Positions 13,513 to 21,573 of a stretch of DNA of 24,862 nucleotides are shown here, piece by piece (position 1 is the stretch's first letter; each line of letters starts with the position of its first letter). This stretch comes from a virus. Under the pieces are notes generated by a model. It worked only from the letters and a program-made list of their open reading frames with translations. It did not search any database and was not told the DNA's origin. Where the stretch lies: positions 1 through 24,862 of IMG/VR virus record IMGVR_UViG_3300035698_017715, one strand, 5' to 3'. The translations under genes and the position numbers were made by a program.

Positions 13513-15129
13513 ATGAATCTTCGTAGTTTTTCTTTTGCAGTACTTGGCAGTTTATTGCTACTGTGTGCATCTTTCCGAAGTGTAGAAGCAGATCGATATA
13601 CAGATTTGAATAATGTACGTTTTTGGGGGAGTGTAACTACAGGAGCTTGGTCTTACGTAGACGGAATCTCTGCTAATCTTACAAATGATGCAACGTACGG
13701 TACGTATTCAAATGGTGCTTACGCTTTCGAATATCGTCTTCAAGCAACAAATGGTGCTGGAGCTATTGCTATATCGACTAACATAGCTATTTCTTTTACG
13801 GGTAACGCGACAACAAACGCTGTACACTTGCGTTGGACTAGGTACGACCGTATAAGTGCTTACTTCGTTTCTAAATCGTATGACGCCGGCGTAAACTGGA
13901 CAAATTACTATCGTCTAGGCGCTGATGTAACACAGTTATTTGATTACGCGTATACGGATTGGACAGACGGATCAAATACATTTTCAAGTATACCAAGTTC
14001 AACGTACCCATGGGCTAGTTTAGACGTTGTCCCAACAAATACAGACGAACTTCCAGAGGGGCTTACAAACTTCTATTTTACTGATGCCCATCTCCTTATA
14101 AGTGCGCCCTTTATAAGTTTGTCTAACATAGTGTTTGATCTTAGCAATTTCGCCGATACAAATCGGATTTGGATCGGCGTTATATCAAATCAAGTAGTTG
14201 CCAACTCCGGGGCCATTGACACAAATCAGACCAATATCGGAATCAACTCCGGGGCCATTGACACAAATCAGACCAATATCGGAATCAACTCCGGGGCCAT
14301 TGACACAAATCAGACCAATATCGGAATCAACTCCGGGGCCATTGACACAAATCAGACAACAATTGCGGTGCACGCTTCGCGTATAATCTCATATTACTCG
14401 TTCGTGGATTCATCGACGAACTACCTTTATTTCACAAATAACATATTGTATTATTGTGATACCAATAGTGGCGGATCGGGTGTTGCAACGGCACAATCGC
14501 CTATGACTAACACAGTTGATGCAGATTCCCACGGATTCTCTAATGTAACTTCTATCGTATTTACCAATGCTAATGGGACAGTGGATGATTGGTATGTGTT
14601 CACTCATTCAGCGGCAGGTGCTATAGCAATTGGGCAAAGCGAAGATGTCAATAAAGCTATGTTTTATCTTGCTCCGAAAGGAGGAGGGAGTATTGGTTCG
14701 AACGATTATTCACAGACATTTGAATTCAAAGAGAATGTAAATGTTTTGGGTGATTTGAATGTTAGTAGTAATCTAATTGTTGATGGCATTTTGAGTGGGA
14801 ATGGGTCTGGTCTGACTAACTCCCGACCGTATCAAAAGTTTACAACACTCTTGACTCCCGATGAGGGGGGAACCTGTACCGTGACGTATGCTATGGGAAG
14901 TTTGATAGGCATCTACGCTTTGACAAATATGACAATCGCTTTTGATTCATCTGGGTATGCGACAAGCGGAGTATCGAGAGTAGGTGTAGAAATATGGGCA
15001 TGGACCAACGAGATTGCGTTTGATTCCACAACTATTACGAATGCAACAGCACCTACTGTCCTAAGTAATGATTGGACTTCTATGTTCTTTAGACGGGCTG
15101 GGGATAAGTTATGGAAAGGGCGCGATTAA
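13513..15129 (+). CDS. Tail-fibre-like protein with signal peptide and 14-residue tandem repeats
   Basis: 538 residues. An N-terminal export signal (hydrophobic core about 8-18, likely cleavage after residue 26 in SVEA) is unusual for a virion fibre. Fibre phrases follow: TDELPEGLTNFYFTDAHLL at about 176-194, four copies of a 14-residue unit NSGAIDTNQTNIGI (near 231-282), and LNVSSNLIVDGILSGNGSG near 415-435, the common fibre shaft-to-knob link. The tandem unit suggests a trimeric coiled or beta-structured shaft whose length could vary. It is either a virion fibre carrying a signal-like anchor, or an exported adhesin made during infection. The next gene starts immediately after the stop. Confidence 0.7.
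   Translation: MNLRSFSFAVLGSLLLLCASFRSVEADRYTDLNNVRFWGSVTTGAWSYVDGISANLTNDATYGTYSNGAYAFEYRLQATNGAGAIAISTNIAISFTGNATTNAVHLRWTRYDRISAYFVSKSYDAGVNWTNYYRLGADVTQLFDYAYTDWTDGSNTFSSIPSSTYPWASLDVVPTNTDELPEGLTNFYFTDAHLLISAPFISLSNIVFDLSNFADTNRIWIGVISNQVVANSGAIDTNQTNIGINSGAIDTNQTNIGINSGAIDTNQTNIGINSGAIDTNQTTIAVHASRIISYYSFVDSSTNYLYFTNNILYYCDTNSGGSGVATAQSPMTNTVDADSHGFSNVTSIVFTNANGTVDDWYVFTHSAAGAIAIGQSEDVNKAMFYLAPKGGGSIGSNDYSQTFEFKENVNVLGDLNVSSNLIVDGILSGNGSGLTNSRPYQKFTTLLTPDEGGTCTVTYAMGSLIGIYALTNMTIAFDSSGYATSGVSRVGVEIWAWTNEIAFDSTTITNATAPTVLSNDWTSMFFRRAGDKLWKGRD
14203..14357 (+). repeat. Tandem 42-base repeat, 3.7 copies, in the fibre gene
   Basis: Units start at 14203, 14245, 14287 and 14329; each begins AACTCCGGGGCCATTGACAC. 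The first three appear identical and the fourth diverges after 29 bases. The 42-base period preserves the reading frame, so slippage would lengthen or shorten the fibre shaft by 14 residues. Confidence 0.9.
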
Positions 15130-15540
15130 ATGAAATTGAAGTACTTGATATTATCGTTGTTTTTGGTAGGCAATCTTTGTGCAGTTGATTTCGAAGCTGT
15201 TAGTGTCTGGCCCACTGTCTTGTATGCCGAGGGAAAACAGTTCATAAATCCAAGTGCAGAGACGTGTACAAAAGCAGGATACAAGCTGTTACGAGCAGAA
15301 CCCGCTACTCCTGTAGGGTCGTGTATAGCAACCAGAGAAGTCATCCAAGATCCAGAGGACGCAACCCGTGCAATAGTGGTTTTGACTTTTATGGATATCC
15401 CCCAGCTCGTACCTGTAGCACCTACGGTAATCACAAATGTTTCACCCGACCGGGTTGTTTTCAGATTTACTGACAAAGGTGCATTTCAAGAAGTGGTTTG
15501 GGTGGATGCGCCTGACACAAATACTGCAGTCATTAAGTAG
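15130..15540 (+). CDS. Exported hypothetical protein (136 aa)
   Basis: It starts at the base after the fibre stop. A clear Sec signal is present (MKLKYLILSLFLVGNLCA, cleavage likely after residue 18). The mature part has strand-like segments, two cysteines near the middle (TCTKAGYKLL and GSCIATRE), which could form a periplasmic disulfide, and a C-terminus reading DRVVFRFTDKGAFQEVVWVD. It is part of a consecutive run of exported products (13513-17314). Function unknown; a fibre chaperone or surface partner of the adjacent fibre is possible from context only. Confidence 0.65.
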   Translation: MKLKYLILSLFLVGNLCAVDFEAVSVWPTVLYAEGKQFINPSAETCTKAGYKLLRAEPATPVGSCIATREVIQDPEDATRAIVVLTFMDIPQLVPVAPTVITNVSPDRVVFRFTDKGAFQEVVWVDAPDTNTAVIK

Positions 15541-15548
15541 ATAACGCC

Positions 15549-16463
15549 ATGAATAGACGTATAAATATGTTTTTCCGATTTTTGACTATTTCAGGAGTTT
15601 TGGTCTCAGGTGCCCTTGCAAATAACTGGGGTCAGTTCGATGAGTTTTATTTCAAAAAGCCTGCCCAGGCCGGAGGTGTTACTGTCACTCAATTAGTCTG
15701 GGAAGCGTTTGCAGGTTTTCCAGCTACTGTCAGATTAGGATCTTGCGGTACATATAGCAACAAACTTTATTATATTGGTTCAGCTACTGGTAGTGATACT
15801 ACTACGAATGCTCATGTGTTTGATGGCACAGCATGGACATACACTAAAGGTGTTGTGGCTCTGGCAGGGGCCAACGCTACAGCACTCCACAATGGTTTAT
15901 TGTGGGAAATCGCGATATCTCAAGGGTTCGCTTGGAATGGCACAGATTGGTTGACCACAAATAACGCGGGTGCTGTTGCTTTGCCTGCACTCGGTGAAGT
16001 TACAGGCACGTTATACTGTATGGGTGGTGGGAGAACTGATATTTATAGATTTGATGAAACGAATTGGGTGGATACTGGATTCGACGTCCCCATAGTGGGT
16101 AACTATTCGGGTGGATTTGTGATATCAAATAAACTTTACTATATCCCAAGTTACTCTGCTGGGTATCTTACAAATGTTTACAGTTTTGATGGAGCAACGG
16201 TAGCGGCAGTAGCTGGTCTCCCTCATGCTCAAACGTGGATGTCTCCTGCAGCTGCTGGTGGAAACGGATATTGGGCAGGTGGGTCTGATAGTGGGAATAT
16301 GACAAATGTATTACGGTTCAATGGGACAGTCTGGACATATGAGGCTGGATTGCCGATCGCTATGTATCAAACGGCCGTTGGTGTTCTTGGGGACTACATC
16401 TATGTTGTAGGAGGAGCAATGACAAATGTATATAGAAGCAAATGGATAGGAGCACCAGAATGA
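15549..16463 (+). CDS. Exported Kelch-type beta-propeller protein
   Basis: 304 residues. A signal peptide covers about 1-24 (ending SGALA). The rest is repeated Kelch-like blades, each with a Gly-Gly or Gly-rich turn, a Tyr-containing strand (NKLYYIG, GTLYCMGGG, NKLYYIPS, DYIYVVGGA) and a Trp- or Phe-containing outer strand (FDGTAWTY, FDETNWVD, FNGTVWTY). I count about six such units, enough for a closed propeller. Kelch propellers bind carbohydrate or protein ligands and sometimes hold enzyme sites. Here, next to fibres and a lipoprotein, a surface-binding role is likely. The stop overlaps the lipoprotein start (ATGA), so the two are translationally coupled. Confidence 0.75.
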   Translation: MNRRINMFFRFLTISGVLVSGALANNWGQFDEFYFKKPAQAGGVTVTQLVWEAFAGFPATVRLGSCGTYSNKLYYIGSATGSDTTTNAHVFDGTAWTYTKGVVALAGANATALHNGLLWEIAISQGFAWNGTDWLTTNNAGAVALPALGEVTGTLYCMGGGRTDIYRFDETNWVDTGFDVPIVGNYSGGFVISNKLYYIPSYSAGYLTNVYSFDGATVAAVAGLPHAQTWMSPAAAGGNGYWAGGSDSGNMTNVLRFNGTVWTYEAGLPIAMYQTAVGVLGDYIYVVGGAMTNVYRSKWIGAPE

Positions 16464-17314
16464 CACTAATAACAAGATATACATCTCTAATCTTCTCTTT
16501 AGTTTTACTAACAAGCTGCTCTACCCCAAACTCACAACCAAAAACAGTAGCAACCAATTTTTTATGGGACAACGCTTCGTTCTCTACGCATTACTACCTG
16601 AGCGATACGATAGATGACGGTACTCGTGGTTACATGGTGTCTCGCTTAAAAGAACAAGGTTATCGATCGATTTTCATATACTTCTGTAATGAAGGTGATT
16701 ATGGTAGAAAGACTGTTAGTTGTTTTGACGGTACAGTCCTCTACAGTGCTATCAGCGAAGCAAAGCTACAAGTTTGGGATTCCCGCCTCAAAGACCTCCA
16801 CGAAGACAAAGATATGTGGATTGTAGGATGGTTGTTTGCAGACGATTCCAACAACATACGAAAAGCATTTCACAGTAATAGAGCAGCAGTTAAAGCATTC
16901 ATTGACGTAATAGTACCTCGATATGAGAAGTACGTCACGCATTGGGTTCTATGTTTGGAAGCTGATGAGATAGACAATGACGCAGCTGTAAACGAAATCG
17001 GAGCATACCTACAGAGTGTCGCAAGTAAGCCTGTAGGTATTCATCAAACAAGTGGTAGATGGAATATGGGCCATTGGTCTTGGGTGGACTTCATGTGTGT
17101 GCAGTATGGTTTTGGATCAGATAATCATACTCAAAGTCCCGTTGTAGTTCATAACATGACACAAAGAGCAAAGAACGAACTACAGAAACCCATTTGGGCT
17201 ACAGAGTATTCCAGATATGGTGATTCAGATAGAGCAAAAACAGCAGGCGATGCTGCAGTAGGTATTGCTGATGGCTTCGGTAACGGTGTGGATTCAAATT
17301 TAATAGAACAGTGA
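16460..17314 (+). CDS. Lipoprotein, possible glycoside hydrolase-like TIM barrel
   Basis: I choose ATG 16460, in the ATGA junction with AGGAG eight bases upstream, over the ATG at 16442. The N-terminus is a lipoprotein signal with lipobox LTSC and lipidation Cys at residue 20. The mature 264 residues read like a glycoside-hydrolase-type barrel: WVLCLEADEI with E167/E170 on one strand, a middle strand VDFMCVQYGFGSDN, and IWATEYSRYG with E249 on a later strand. Paired Glu on such strands are the usual catalytic acids in clan GH-A. The link is by pattern only and the substrate is unknown. It could trim host surface glycans or alter the envelope during infection. Confidence 0.6.
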   Translation: MTLITRYTSLIFSLVLLTSCSTPNSQPKTVATNFLWDNASFSTHYYLSDTIDDGTRGYMVSRLKEQGYRSIFIYFCNEGDYGRKTVSCFDGTVLYSAISEAKLQVWDSRLKDLHEDKDMWIVGWLFADDSNNIRKAFHSNRAAVKAFIDVIVPRYEKYVTHWVLCLEADEIDNDAAVNEIGAYLQSVASKPVGIHQTSGRWNMGHWSWVDFMCVQYGFGSDNHTQSPVVVHNMTQRAKNELQKPIWATEYSRYGDSDRAKTAGDAAVGIADGFGNGVDSNLIEQ

Positions 17315-17321
17315 GGTAGTA

Positions 17322-17795
17322 ATGGGTTCAGAAAATTGCAAAACTGAGGTGCTAGACGTATGTGAGCAACGCTTCAAGCAAGGCGAGCAGAGGTTCAAAA
17401 GTTTAGACTCTTCAATAAATCTTATGAATGTTAATTTGCAATCCACACACAACGAAGTGCAAAAGATATCAACAAAGCTTGAAGTTTATTGTGCTACGAA
17501 TCAAACGATTATTGAGAATATGTCAACTGTATCTAAAAAACATGATAAGGCACTATTTGGTAATAACGGCGATGAGGGAATTAAATTGATTCTCTCAAAA
17601 CTTATCGATAGAGAGAAACGAAAAGATAAATACTCATTCTTTTTCATCTCAGCTATTCTGTTGCTCGTTGTCACAACGCTCTTTGGATCACTAATGTCGA
17701 TGTATACATGGTACAATGAGCAAAAGATATCTCGTAAAATTGATAATTCACAAACTTCAATATTTCCAAATTCAAACGCAGCTGTAGGACCATGA
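17322..17795 (+). CDS. Coiled-coil protein with C-terminal transmembrane segment
   Basis: 157 residues with GAGGTAG upstream of ATG 17322. Residues about 15-75 form a likely coiled coil (FKQGEQRFKSLDSSINLMNV and on). A conserved-looking short link follows, then a basic cluster REKRKDK and a hydrophobic segment at about 105-127. The plan is like phage XhlA-type or other lysis-associated membrane proteins, but those are shorter. The stop overlaps the next start (ATGA). Possible lysis accessory or membrane-tethered assembly factor. Confidence 0.6.
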   Translation: MGSENCKTEVLDVCEQRFKQGEQRFKSLDSSINLMNVNLQSTHNEVQKISTKLEVYCATNQTIIENMSTVSKKHDKALFGNNGDEGIKLILSKLIDREKRKDKYSFFFISAILLLVVTTLFGSLMSMYTWYNEQKISRKIDNSQTSIFPNSNAAVGP

Positions 17796-18796
17796 AGATT
17801 GAATCAATACTCGACCCTAAGCAGACTACATTTAGTCCTGCTATTTTTCTAGCTTCTGAAGGAGACGAAACTCCAATCTTAAGAGATGATATCCGACAAC
17901 AGATTTTGAGTCTAGCAGCTCAATGGTCAAAGTATGGTAGGATACTTGAGATTTACATTATTGGAGGGATCTTAACAAAGCAGTACACAGATACGTCTGA
18001 TGTTGATGTTACTGTACTGTTACGCCCATTCAACGAAGCGAGTTTAGAGAACGCGAAACATGAAGCTTTCAATTCTGTCGATACTTACATGGCAGGCACA
18101 TCAGCTCATCCAATCAATGTGTTTGTACGAGAAACATACAGTTTTGAAAACGCTGATGTTGTATACGATATTTTGCGAAGTGATTGGGTTAAGCACACAG
18201 AATTGGCTGACTTGTCTTCAAAGCTATTAGGATTGTACCATACGCAGTTTCAAGACGTTTTGAAATCAATCGATACGGCAAAAGATGAGTTATCTTCAGA
18301 TTTGATTTCTTACGATAAGATACAGAATTTGAACAAAAACGATGTATCGAAATTGTCTAAGCAGTTGGAAACAAAGCTGGCTGATATAGATGATGATGTA
18401 AAGCAGTTAGTCAATACATACAATGTTGTGCATGCTTTACGAAAATCAATTTTTGATAAGTCGATGACCCTAGATCAAATCAAAACTTACCGCAGCAAAA
18501 ATCTGCTGCCAGAGAATATTCTGTATAAGCTGCTTGAGAAATATCATTACACCCAATTCCTCAGTCAGCTCAAAAAGGTTTTGAAAGATGCTGATGGTGC
18601 AATTGATACACCAGACGAGATTGAAGAGTTGAAGAAGCTTTTCACAAATGTCGATTTTGAAGAATTTACAGTTGAAATGACATCGTCTGGGGCAGCAGGT
18701 GGTTTTGCAGTCCCCATTGGTACAAAGATTTCACGTAGAAAAAGAAAAAAGAAGAGAAGAGATCAAACAGTTGTTGCTTCTCTGTATAACGTTTGA
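17792..18796 (+). CDS. Nucleotidyltransferase-like protein with long helical and basic tail
   Basis: 334 residues. The N-terminal ~120 show the superfamily layout: YIIGGILTK at 55-63 and DVDVTVLL at 70-77 with D70 and D72. The third carboxylate expected in the HPINVFV strand is N109, so activity is doubtful. Residues about 140-290 are a charged helical region. Near the C-terminus come SSGAAGGFAVPIG and then a very basic stretch (SRRKRKKKRRDQ), possibly binding DNA or RNA. It lies among structural candidates, so a virion or assembly role, with the fold repurposed, is possible. It is unlike the compact paralogous fold at 2781-3275, which keeps all three Asp. Confidence 0.65.
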   Translation: MKIESILDPKQTTFSPAIFLASEGDETPILRDDIRQQILSLAAQWSKYGRILEIYIIGGILTKQYTDTSDVDVTVLLRPFNEASLENAKHEAFNSVDTYMAGTSAHPINVFVRETYSFENADVVYDILRSDWVKHTELADLSSKLLGLYHTQFQDVLKSIDTAKDELSSDLISYDKIQNLNKNDVSKLSKQLETKLADIDDDVKQLVNTYNVVHALRKSIFDKSMTLDQIKTYRSKNLLPENILYKLLEKYHYTQFLSQLKKVLKDADGAIDTPDEIEELKKLFTNVDFEEFTVEMTSSGAAGGFAVPIGTKISRRKRKKKRRDQTVVASLYNV

Positions 18797-18813
18797 AATA
18801 AGGAGTTATTGTT

Positions 18814-19182
18814 ATGCAAGTAAGTTACGGTTTCTACGGTACCAGATTAGTTGTTAATATCACTGTGTATGACCCCATATTGCTTCAGGCTATAGATCCT
18901 ATTGTGGCTACTGCATCATTTTACACGATCGATGGTACCGGTGCTTTTGTAGCACATCCCACATTCGGACCTATTGCACTTGCAAGGATTGGAGCAGAAG
19001 TAGGTTTTTGGGGTGGAACTGAAGTTGTTGGTGATGTCAATACGGCAGCGTTGGTCATGTATATTACAGCGACAGTCGGTGGTCAAGATAGAATTGCTGT
19101 ATGCGATTTTGGTAAGAAAGAATTTTCATCCGTTCCTGGGATAGTAATAACGCCAGGTGTAACAGTTGACACAGAGATGTAG
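18814..19182 (+). CDS. Probable small structural protein (122 aa)
   Basis: AAGGAG lies upstream of ATG 18814. The protein is Gly/Val/Thr/Ala-rich and beta-stranded (YGFYGTRLVVNITVYDP, then ASFYTIDGTGAFVAHPTFGP), with no signal peptide or membrane segment. Composition and position between larger genes suggest a virion component such as a decoration, head-completion or tail-tube protein, but no family is recognised. It is followed closely by the gene that appears split at the A8 run. Confidence 0.6.
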   Translation: MQVSYGFYGTRLVVNITVYDPILLQAIDPIVATASFYTIDGTGAFVAHPTFGPIALARIGAEVGFWGGTEVVGDVNTAALVMYITATVGGQDRIAVCDFGKKEFSSVPGIVITPGVTVDTEM

Positions 19183-19191
19183 AGGTAATAA

Positions 19192-19875
19192 ATGAAAGAC
19201 ACTATCGAAGCGTTGCAGATACAACCTACTGGTAAAAAGATAGTTGAAGCAGATAAGCCGCGTCAGTCTACCAGACCCTTAGCAGTCCATTCTAGAGCAG
19301 CAGATGAATACTTGGAGCTTCGCTCTGCACAGGCAGAAATGGAACGTCAAGCTGGAGCAATCTTGGCGATGGCAGCAGATAAGGCAAGACTTGCTGGTAC
19401 ACTTGAGCGAGATTTGATGGGTTACGCACAAGAGTATAAGGACAGGACTATCAGAACAAAGAAAATTCTTATGCAGCTTGAAACCGTTCCTCCGCATATG
19501 TCAAAAACACCTACTTGGACAGCTTTTAGGGAGTGGGCATTCAAAAAGTTTGGTGCAATTTCAAAGGACATGGAAAAAGAAGCGCGTGAGTTTCTTGAAT
19601 CGACAAAGAGAGAAGTACCTGGTTCTGACGTTCTTAATTGGGCAGAATTGAGGGGTGAGTCAATTATGGGCTCGGCTTGGAAGCATTTCAAATTGATGCT
19701 CACAAAGCTAAAGAATATGGCAACCAAATCAGATACAGAGATTAGTAAGCTTGAAGCTGGTATGGCAAAACTGGATGTTTTGCAAAAAGAAGATAAAGCG
19801 AATGTAACCGAAGACGAATACGACGACGAAGCCGAAAATGTAGATAAAGCCACAAAAAAAATATGCGTCTTCTGA
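19192..19875 (+). CDS. Helical protein ending at an A8 run, upstream part of an apparently frameshifted gene
   Basis: 227 residues with AGAGGT upstream of ATG 19192. It is highly helical and charged (residues about 35-75, 100-150 and 170-205), and ends in an acidic linker (EDKANVTEDEYDDEAENVDKA). Then TKKICVF is read out of a run of eight A (19854-19861) and terminates. Directly after the run another frame is open for about 75 codons. The last four residues therefore look like out-of-frame reading, not a natural end. The role is unknown; length and helical content would fit a scaffold, chaperone or internal virion protein. Confidence 0.7.
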   Translation: MKDTIEALQIQPTGKKIVEADKPRQSTRPLAVHSRAADEYLELRSAQAEMERQAGAILAMAADKARLAGTLERDLMGYAQEYKDRTIRTKKILMQLETVPPHMSKTPTWTAFREWAFKKFGAISKDMEKEAREFLESTKREVPGSDVLNWAELRGESIMGSAWKHFKLMLTKLKNMATKSDTEISKLEAGMAKLDVLQKEDKANVTEDEYDDEAENVDKATKKICVF

Positions 19876-20089
19876 TGGTTGGAATAAAGAGGAATTTGAT
19901 GATAACGGCTTGTCGGATGTGTTAGATACTGCAAGTCAAATAAAGTACGAAATTGATTCGGCTCAGCGGGGGACGTATATAAAAGGTGGTACTATTAACG
20001 ATTTACTAACAGCACTTGACGGTCTTAGGCATAATTTGGACGCTGTAACTAATAGTATAGAAGAATATATCGAAAGTATGGAAGACTAG
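19862..20089 (+). CDS. Downstream frame of the split gene, C-terminal part (about 75 aa)
   Basis: From base 19862 a frame shifted by +1 (equivalently -2) reads YASSDGWNKEEFDDNGLSDV onward to TAG 20087-20089, ending EEYIESMED. It has no ATG, and the open stretch begins only at 19844, 18 bases before the junction. A TTG near 19907 is the best internal start but lacks a well-spaced ribosome-binding site. Composition and acidic-helical character continue those of the upstream frame, so both were probably one protein of about 300 residues. It may be joined by programmed frameshifting, by slippage at the A8 run, or be separated by a real or sequencing indel. Confidence 0.55.
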   Translation, partial: YASSDGWNKEEFDDNGLSDVLDTASQIKYEIDSAQRGTYIKGGTINDLLTALDGLRHNLDAVTNSIEEYIESMED

Positions 20090-20092
20090 GCT

Positions 20093-20644
20093 ATGCCACA
20101 ATCATTTGTTCCAACTCAATCGTATAACGATCTGCAAGAGGCAGCGAAACGAGCAGCAAAAACTACTCGTAAGAAGAAGCTTGTCTCTAAGTTGAACAAA
20201 TCTACACCTATAAAGCGAAGTAAAACTCCGCGACGAATTAACACAAAGTCTTTGGCACAAAAGTTGTCTGCTGAAAAACGTTGGTTGCACGAACCTGTTG
20301 TTAGAAAGAAAATGAAAACAAAGGTTTCAAAGAAGAGCAAACCGATGTATTCGAAGTCGTTGTTATCGCACCCGCTGCCTAGTCCTACATTTTCATTGCA
20401 TCAGGCGCCTGTAGGAGGATCTGCAGAAGGTGTTTCGTTGATTCCTGTTGTGTCTAGTAATGTCGCTGCGTATGGTTATAATGATCAGAAACAAAATCTT
20501 TACGTTCAGTTCTTTGACGGTTCGATTTACAAGTACGATGATGTCCCAGAGGATATCTGGACATTGTTTCAGACAGCTTCAAGTAAAGGCAAGTTTGTAT
20601 GGACAGACATACGGGATGTCTATTCGTATACAAAAATACAATAA
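20093..20644 (+). CDS. KTSC-domain protein with a basic N-terminal region
   Basis: 183 residues. The last ~63 match the KTSC domain: VSSNVAAYGYNDQKQNLYVQ, FFDGSIYKYDDVPEDIW and SSKGKFVWTDIRD, with the S-K-G-K core and the final aromatic strand all present. KTSC domains are small beta units found in phage proteins and at the ends of Lys-tRNA synthetases; their molecular role is not settled. Residues about 20-85 are extremely rich in Lys, Arg and Ser, suggesting nucleic-acid contact. ATG 20093 lies three bases after the split gene, so it belongs to the same operon. Confidence 0.75.
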   Translation: MPQSFVPTQSYNDLQEAAKRAAKTTRKKKLVSKLNKSTPIKRSKTPRRINTKSLAQKLSAEKRWLHEPVVRKKMKTKVSKKSKPMYSKSLLSHPLPSPTFSLHQAPVGGSAEGVSLIPVVSSNVAAYGYNDQKQNLYVQFFDGSIYKYDDVPEDIWTLFQTASSKGKFVWTDIRDVYSYTKIQ

Positions 20645-20652
20645 GGAGTGAA

Positions 20653-21126
20653 ATGGCGATGACTTTCTGGAGTAATTTTGGTATTATAGGTTCTTTTGCA
20701 GAAAAAATAGTATCGTTGCTTTCTGAATTCGTAACAGATAAAGACAAAGCAAAAGAACTTGAAACAAAGATAATTGAGTTGACCACCGTTGCTTATTCTC
20801 AGATAACGGAATGGCGTGCAAAACTCCTATCTGAAGCGTTGACAAAAGGTTCTATGCTTGAGCGGAATATGCGGGCAATTATCACGATTTTTGTTTTAGG
20901 CGGGCCTATTTTCTGTGCGTACGTGATACTTCCTATCACTCACGCCTTTTACATACCGTCTCGAGCGATCTCGCTCGAAATACCTTGGTATCTATGGGCC
21001 CTTCTACTTATAGGGTATACAGGTTACTTACCTACTCCGGAAGTAATGAATTTGTTTATGAAAAAGATAGCAGAAGCGAAAGCATCAAATCTGAACCAGG
21101 AGGCAGAAAATGGCAACGAAAAATAA
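20653..21126 (+). CDS. Holin-like membrane protein (157 aa)
   Basis: ATG 20653 follows AAGGAG and is better placed than the upstream frame start at 20599, which overlaps the KTSC gene. An N-terminal amphipathic helix (FWSNFGIIGSFAEKIVSLLS) and a charged helix (DKDKAKELETKIIELT) are followed by hydrophobic segments at about 74-97 and 112-128. That is the order seen in 3-TM phage/GTA-type holins, in which a dimerising helix precedes the membrane hairpin near an R-x-I motif (ERNMRAIITIF). Holins permeabilise the inner membrane to time lysis. The neighbouring small membrane gene at 21110 supports a lysis context; no endolysin is recognised in the window. Confidence 0.65.
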   Translation: MAMTFWSNFGIIGSFAEKIVSLLSEFVTDKDKAKELETKIIELTTVAYSQITEWRAKLLSEALTKGSMLERNMRAIITIFVLGGPIFCAYVILPITHAFYIPSRAISLEIPWYLWALLLIGYTGYLPTPEVMNLFMKKIAEAKASNLNQEAENGNEK

Positions 21127-21391
21127 TGTAGATAACACAAGCAACGTTTTAATGACCCGCGGAGTTAAGACTTCGGAATTCTGGACATGCTTAGCAACAA
21201 ATGTTGGAGGGTTGCTTACTGCTGTGATAGGTCTGCTCGTTATGTTTGGTAAAGTCTCTCCTGAAAACAGTGGAAAACTCACTACGTATGTTGTTACGAT
21301 TTCGGGGATAGTCGTAAGTTTGGTTTCCTCATTCGTGTATACGTATTTTAGAACTAAGGTAAAAACAAACACACAAAATAGTACACCATAA
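21110..21391 (+). CDS. Small two-segment membrane protein, holin-like
   Basis: AGGAGG lies six bases before ATG 21110, an excellent site, and the gene overlaps the preceding one by 17 bases. The 93 residues begin with a polar stretch and TRGVKTSEFW, followed by hydrophobic segments at about 26-46 and 58-80 and a polar tail ending KTNTQNSTP. Together with the upstream protein it could form a holin/antiholin-type pair, a common arrangement; this is inferred from topology and adjacency. Confidence 0.6.
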   Translation: MATKNNVDNTSNVLMTRGVKTSEFWTCLATNVGGLLTAVIGLLVMFGKVSPENSGKLTTYVVTISGIVVSLVSSFVYTYFRTKVKTNTQNSTP

Positions 21392-21420
21392 TATGGTCCT
21401 TTTTGTTTGGAGATTATACA

Positions 21421-21573
21421 ATGACTACACCTATTGATCCTTCGGTTAGCGCAATGATGGAGACGTACTTTAGTGAGAACTTGCCTGGTCCTTCGACAAG
21501 TGATAATGAAATAGAGATTGTAGCAATCGTAAACTCGCCGAAAGTACAACCAAGGGGCTCATGGCTATCTTAG
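21421..21573 (+). CDS. Small hypothetical protein (50 aa)
   Basis: ATG 21421 has GGAG about nine bases upstream and the frame ends at TAG 21571-21573, overlapping the next gene by 13 bases. It encodes a mostly acidic, Pro/Ser-containing peptide (MTTPIDPSVSAMMETYFSEN at the front) with no membrane segment or Cys. Coupling to the next gene and an otherwise empty interval support it. Function unknown. Confidence 0.5.
   Translation: MTTPIDPSVSAMMETYFSENLPGPSTSDNEIEIVAIVNSPKVQPRGSWLS

Noticed and set aside
14185-14386. Open frames on both strands across the fibre repeats
   Set aside because: They arise from the 42-base repeat, whose length is a multiple of three, so a stop-free unit stays open in other frames; the fibre frame continues on both sides.
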